A stretch of DNA of 7,491 nucleotides. It comes from Actinomycetota bacterium (GTDB lineage Bacteria; Actinomycetota; Actinomycetes; Nanopelagicales; Nanopelagicaceae). The notes below the pieces were generated by a model. The model searched no databases and was not told where the DNA came from. It saw only the letters and a list, made by a program, of their open reading frames with translations. The position numbers and the translations under genes were made by a program. This document shows, piece after piece, positions 5,607 through 7,491 of this stretch (positions are counted from its first letter, which is position 1; every line of letters begins with the position of its first letter). The stretch is taken from NCBI GenBank assembly GCA_009698975.1, contig WLPB01000049.1, forward strand, positions 1 to 7,491, in the 5' to 3' direction.

Positions 5607-6950
5607 ATGACATCACCGCATCCACACTGGTCCGCGCCATTTCGCGGGCGGGTGCCGGTCGATGCGCATGTGACAATTCCTGGATCTAAATCTGTCACCA
5701 ATCGCGCACTTATCCTTGCAGCGCAAGCAAAGAGCCCCTCGATTCTTCGCAAACCTTTGGTCTCGCGAGATTCAGAGCTCATGTCCGCCGGACTTGTTGC
5801 AATGGGCGTTGGAATTGAAGATAAGGGTGACCACTGGATTGTTACCCCGCCTGCTCGCTTAACGGGACCTGCACACATTGATGTTGGTAATGCAGGAACG
5901 GTGATGCGTTTTCTGCCGCCGCTTGCTGCACTTGCTCACGGTGATATTACCTTTGATGGTGATCCACGAAGTTATGAACGTCCAATTGGCCCTGTTATTA
6001 AAGCTCTTGAAGAACTGGGTGCAGAAATTGATCATGGCGGGCGCTATAGCTTGCCGATGGTGATTAAGGCTAAGGGAAGTTTGGGCGAGGGAAGTTTGGG
6101 CGAGGGAAGTTTGGGCGAGGGAAGTTTGGGCGAGAGTTCCCAGCGCGAAACCAATCTTCTTATTGATGCCAGCGCATCAAGTCAATTCTTATCGGCGCTC
6201 TTACTTATTGCACCGAGTATGAGCAATGGACTCACCGTGACTCATCAAGGTGCACCGCTACCTTCGATGCCTCACATTGAAATGACTGTTGCGATGCTCC
6301 GCCAATTTGGCGCGACAGTTACCGTTGATAGCAGCGCTGCAACATGGCGCGTTGAATCGGGCGAACTCCACGGAGTAGACCTGACCATCGAACCTGACCT
6401 TTCTAACGCTGCACCATTTATTTCACTTGCAATGGTCTGCGGTGGTTCAATCACAGTTAATGATTGGCCGAGAGTGACTACTCAACCGGGTGATCAACTT
6501 CGTGAAATTTTTGCAACGATGGGCGCAACAGTTGAATACACCGATAAGGGTGTGAAATTTACTGGCGGCCCTTCAATACATGGAATAGATATTGATCTCC
6601 ATGATGTTGGTGAGCTCACTCCTTCTATCGCAGCACTCGCGGCCTTGGCAGATTCGCCTTCGCACTTGCGTGGAATCGCACATCTACGCTTGCACGAAAC
6701 TGATCGTTTAACCGCACTCACCACTGAGCTCAATGCTCTTGGCGGCAATGTCACCGAAGAGTCGAGCGCCCTTCACATCACTCCATCTGCCCTGCATCAA
6801 GGAATCTTTCATACATATGAAGATCACCGATTAGCTACCGCTGGAGCAGTCATCGGCCTCGTTGTTGAAGGTATTGAGGTAGAAAACATCGCCACCACTC
6901 GTAAGACTCTCACTGATTTTCCTGGGCTCTGGAATAGTCTGCTCAATTAA
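5607..6950 (+). CDS. aroA: 3-phosphoshikimate 1-carboxyvinyltransferase (EPSP synthase)
   Basis: Joins phosphoenolpyruvate and shikimate-3-phosphate in the sixth step of the shikimate pathway, the target of glyphosate. From ATG 5607 the protein has 447 residues. Motifs: PGSKSVTNRALILAA with Lys28, Ser29 and Arg33; VGNAGTVMRFLPP around 93-105; ERPIGPVIKALEELGA; DASASSQF (187-194); SMPHIEMT; EPDLSNAAPF; TTQPGDQLREIF; GELTPSIAALAAL; HETDRL; EDHRLATAGA; and TRKTLTDFPGLW. These follow the actinobacterial AroA pattern. Residues 157-176 are four perfect GSLGE repeats, inserted just before DASASSQF where homologues have only a short glycine-rich turn. An ATG at 5589 would add six residues, but the leaderless TAGACT box and homology favour 5607. 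rsgA follows 14 bases after the stop, probably in the same transcript. Confidence 0.96.
   Translation: MTSPHPHWSAPFRGRVPVDAHVTIPGSKSVTNRALILAAQAKSPSILRKPLVSRDSELMSAGLVAMGVGIEDKGDHWIVTPPARLTGPAHIDVGNAGTVMRFLPPLAALAHGDITFDGDPRSYERPIGPVIKALEELGAEIDHGGRYSLPMVIKAKGSLGEGSLGEGSLGEGSLGESSQRETNLLIDASASSQFLSALLLIAPSMSNGLTVTHQGAPLPSMPHIEMTVAMLRQFGATVTVDSSAATWRVESGELHGVDLTIEPDLSNAAPFISLAMVCGGSITVNDWPRVTTQPGDQLREIFATMGATVEYTDKGVKFTGGPSIHGIDIDLHDVGELTPSIAALAALADSPSHLRGIAHLRLHETDRLTALTTELNALGGNVTEESSALHITPSALHQGIFHTYEDHRLATAGAVIGLVVEGIEVENIATTRKTLTDFPGLWNSLLN
6075..6134. repeat. Perfect 4 x 15-bp tandem repeat (minisatellite) inside aroA
   Basis: Four identical copies of GGAAGTTTGGGCGAG at 6075-6089, 6090-6104, 6105-6119 and 6120-6134, in codon phase and encoding GSLGE four times. 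There is no base difference between copies, synonymous positions included, which points to recent slippage or unequal exchange. Each change in copy number adds or removes five codons without a frameshift. Confidence 0.97.
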
Positions 6951-6964
6951 ATGGATATTAAATA

Positions 6965-7491
6965 ATGACTCCACGCGAATATGACGAATCAGATGCTCGC
7001 ATTCGCCCATCCCGCACAACCCGCCGTCGCAGTAAAGATAGGCCATCTCATGATGGATCAGAGACAGCTCTCGTAGTTTCAGTCGATCGCGGCCGCTCTG
7101 GTTGCATCATCCATGAAGGTCAAGAGAACCAACAGCTTGTAGTCGCAATGAAGGCCCGTGAACTTGGTCCAAAATCTGTCGTTGTCGGTGATTCAGTTGA
7201 GATTGTCGGAGATGTTTCCGGTAGCGAAGGATCTCTTGCCCGTATCGTAAAAGTTAATGAGCGAAAGAATTCCCTGAGCAGAACCGTTGATGATGCTGCA
7301 AAACTTGAACGCACAATCGTGGCAAATATTGATCAACTCATTATTGTTGTGGCCTCAGCTAATCCTGAACCGCGACGTGGACTTATTGATCGTTTTCTCG
7401 TCAGCGCCTTCATCGAGAAAATCCATCCCATTATCGTTGTCACCAAGATAGATGTTGCGCCGATTCCTGAATTTATGGTCAATTACCAATC
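6965..7491 (+). CDS. rsgA: Ribosome small-subunit-dependent GTPase RsgA, 3'-truncated
   Basis: Circularly permuted GTPase that helps mature the 30S subunit. The frame is open from ATG 6965 to the window edge (175 codons plus two bases). The basic, disordered N-terminus (REYDESDARIRPSRTTRRR) matches actinobacterial RsgA. An OB-fold domain follows at about residues 34-110, with VVSVDRGRSGCII, VAMKARELGPKSVVVGDSVEI and LARIVKVNERKNSLSRT. The start of the GTPase domain then appears (ERTIVANIDQLIIVVASANPEPR, split around 115-137), with LIDRFLVSAF and TKID at 160-163. TKID is the G4 motif, which comes first in this permuted family. The P-loop, switch and C-terminal zinc domain lie beyond the edge. 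No in-frame start exists further upstream, because a TAA lies at 6959-6961. The close spacing to aroA suggests co-transcription; aroA-rsgA is a conserved actinobacterial neighbourhood. Confidence 0.95.
   Translation, partial: MTPREYDESDARIRPSRTTRRRSKDRPSHDGSETALVVSVDRGRSGCIIHEGQENQQLVVAMKARELGPKSVVVGDSVEIVGDVSGSEGSLARIVKVNERKNSLSRTVDDAAKLERTIVANIDQLIIVVASANPEPRRGLIDRFLVSAFIEKIHPIIVVTKIDVAPIPEFMVNYQ

Noticed and set aside
6951..6965. Four-codon ORF (MDIK) after aroA that ends in TAATG at the rsgA start
   Set aside because: Stop/start overlap could in principle couple translation, but a four-codon ORF in an A/T-rich gap without a ribosome-binding site is easily chance.

Overview
This is a gene-dense stretch of a bacterial chromosome, almost certainly from an actinobacterium with a compact genome. 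By eye the base composition is moderate, somewhat below 50% G+C. The evidence for the assignment is the gene content and order: an actinobacterial-type 2-oxoglutarate decarboxylase/dehydrogenase E1 (kgd), nickel superoxide dismutase with its dedicated maturation protease, the SigR/RsrA thiol-stress sigma/anti-sigma pair, an SRAP (HMCES/YedK) protein, aroA and rsgA. From memory, the same genes lie in the same general chromosomal region of Streptomyces coelicolor but are spread over dozens of genes. Here they are almost adjacent, which fits a streamlined lineage such as the freshwater acI group (Nanopelagicales). That placement is inference, not something the sequence proves.

Layout, left to right. 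(1) The 3' half of kgd on + (5' end outside the window). (2) On -, convergent with kgd, a gene for an unrecognised small secreted protein. (3) On -, sodX, an S26-type peptidase, divergent from (4) sodN on +. (5) On -, a compact operon read right to left: sigR, rsrA (ATGA overlap) and a fluoroacetyl-CoA-thioesterase-like hotdog protein (3-base gap). It ends against sodN at a weak hairpin that could stop transcription from both sides. (6) On -, an SRAP-domain protein, divergent from (7) aroA on +, followed 14 bases later by (8) rsgA, cut off at the right edge before its P-loop. No gene-free stretch exceeds about 70 bases. I saw no tRNA, rRNA, CRISPR array, insertion sequence or prophage gene.

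How the genes relate. sodN/sodX remove superoxide. SigR/RsrA sense disulfide stress. The SRAP protein shields abasic sites, a common oxidative lesion. Much of the window is therefore plausibly an oxidative-stress neighbourhood, set between housekeeping genes of the TCA cycle (kgd), the shikimate pathway (aroA) and ribosome maturation (rsgA).

The most interesting points are: a perfect 4 x 15-bp in-frame minisatellite inside aroA and a degenerate 3 x 15-bp one inside sodX; a uniform leaderless promoter pattern (TANNNT 6-8 bases before ATG) at all six transcription-unit starts, including two pairs of interlocked divergent promoters; the apparent loss of the catalytic His in the FlK-like thioesterase of the sigR operon; and an orphan secreted four-cysteine protein beside the Ni-SOD locus. 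I found no convincing wholly new multi-gene system; most genes here are recognisable.
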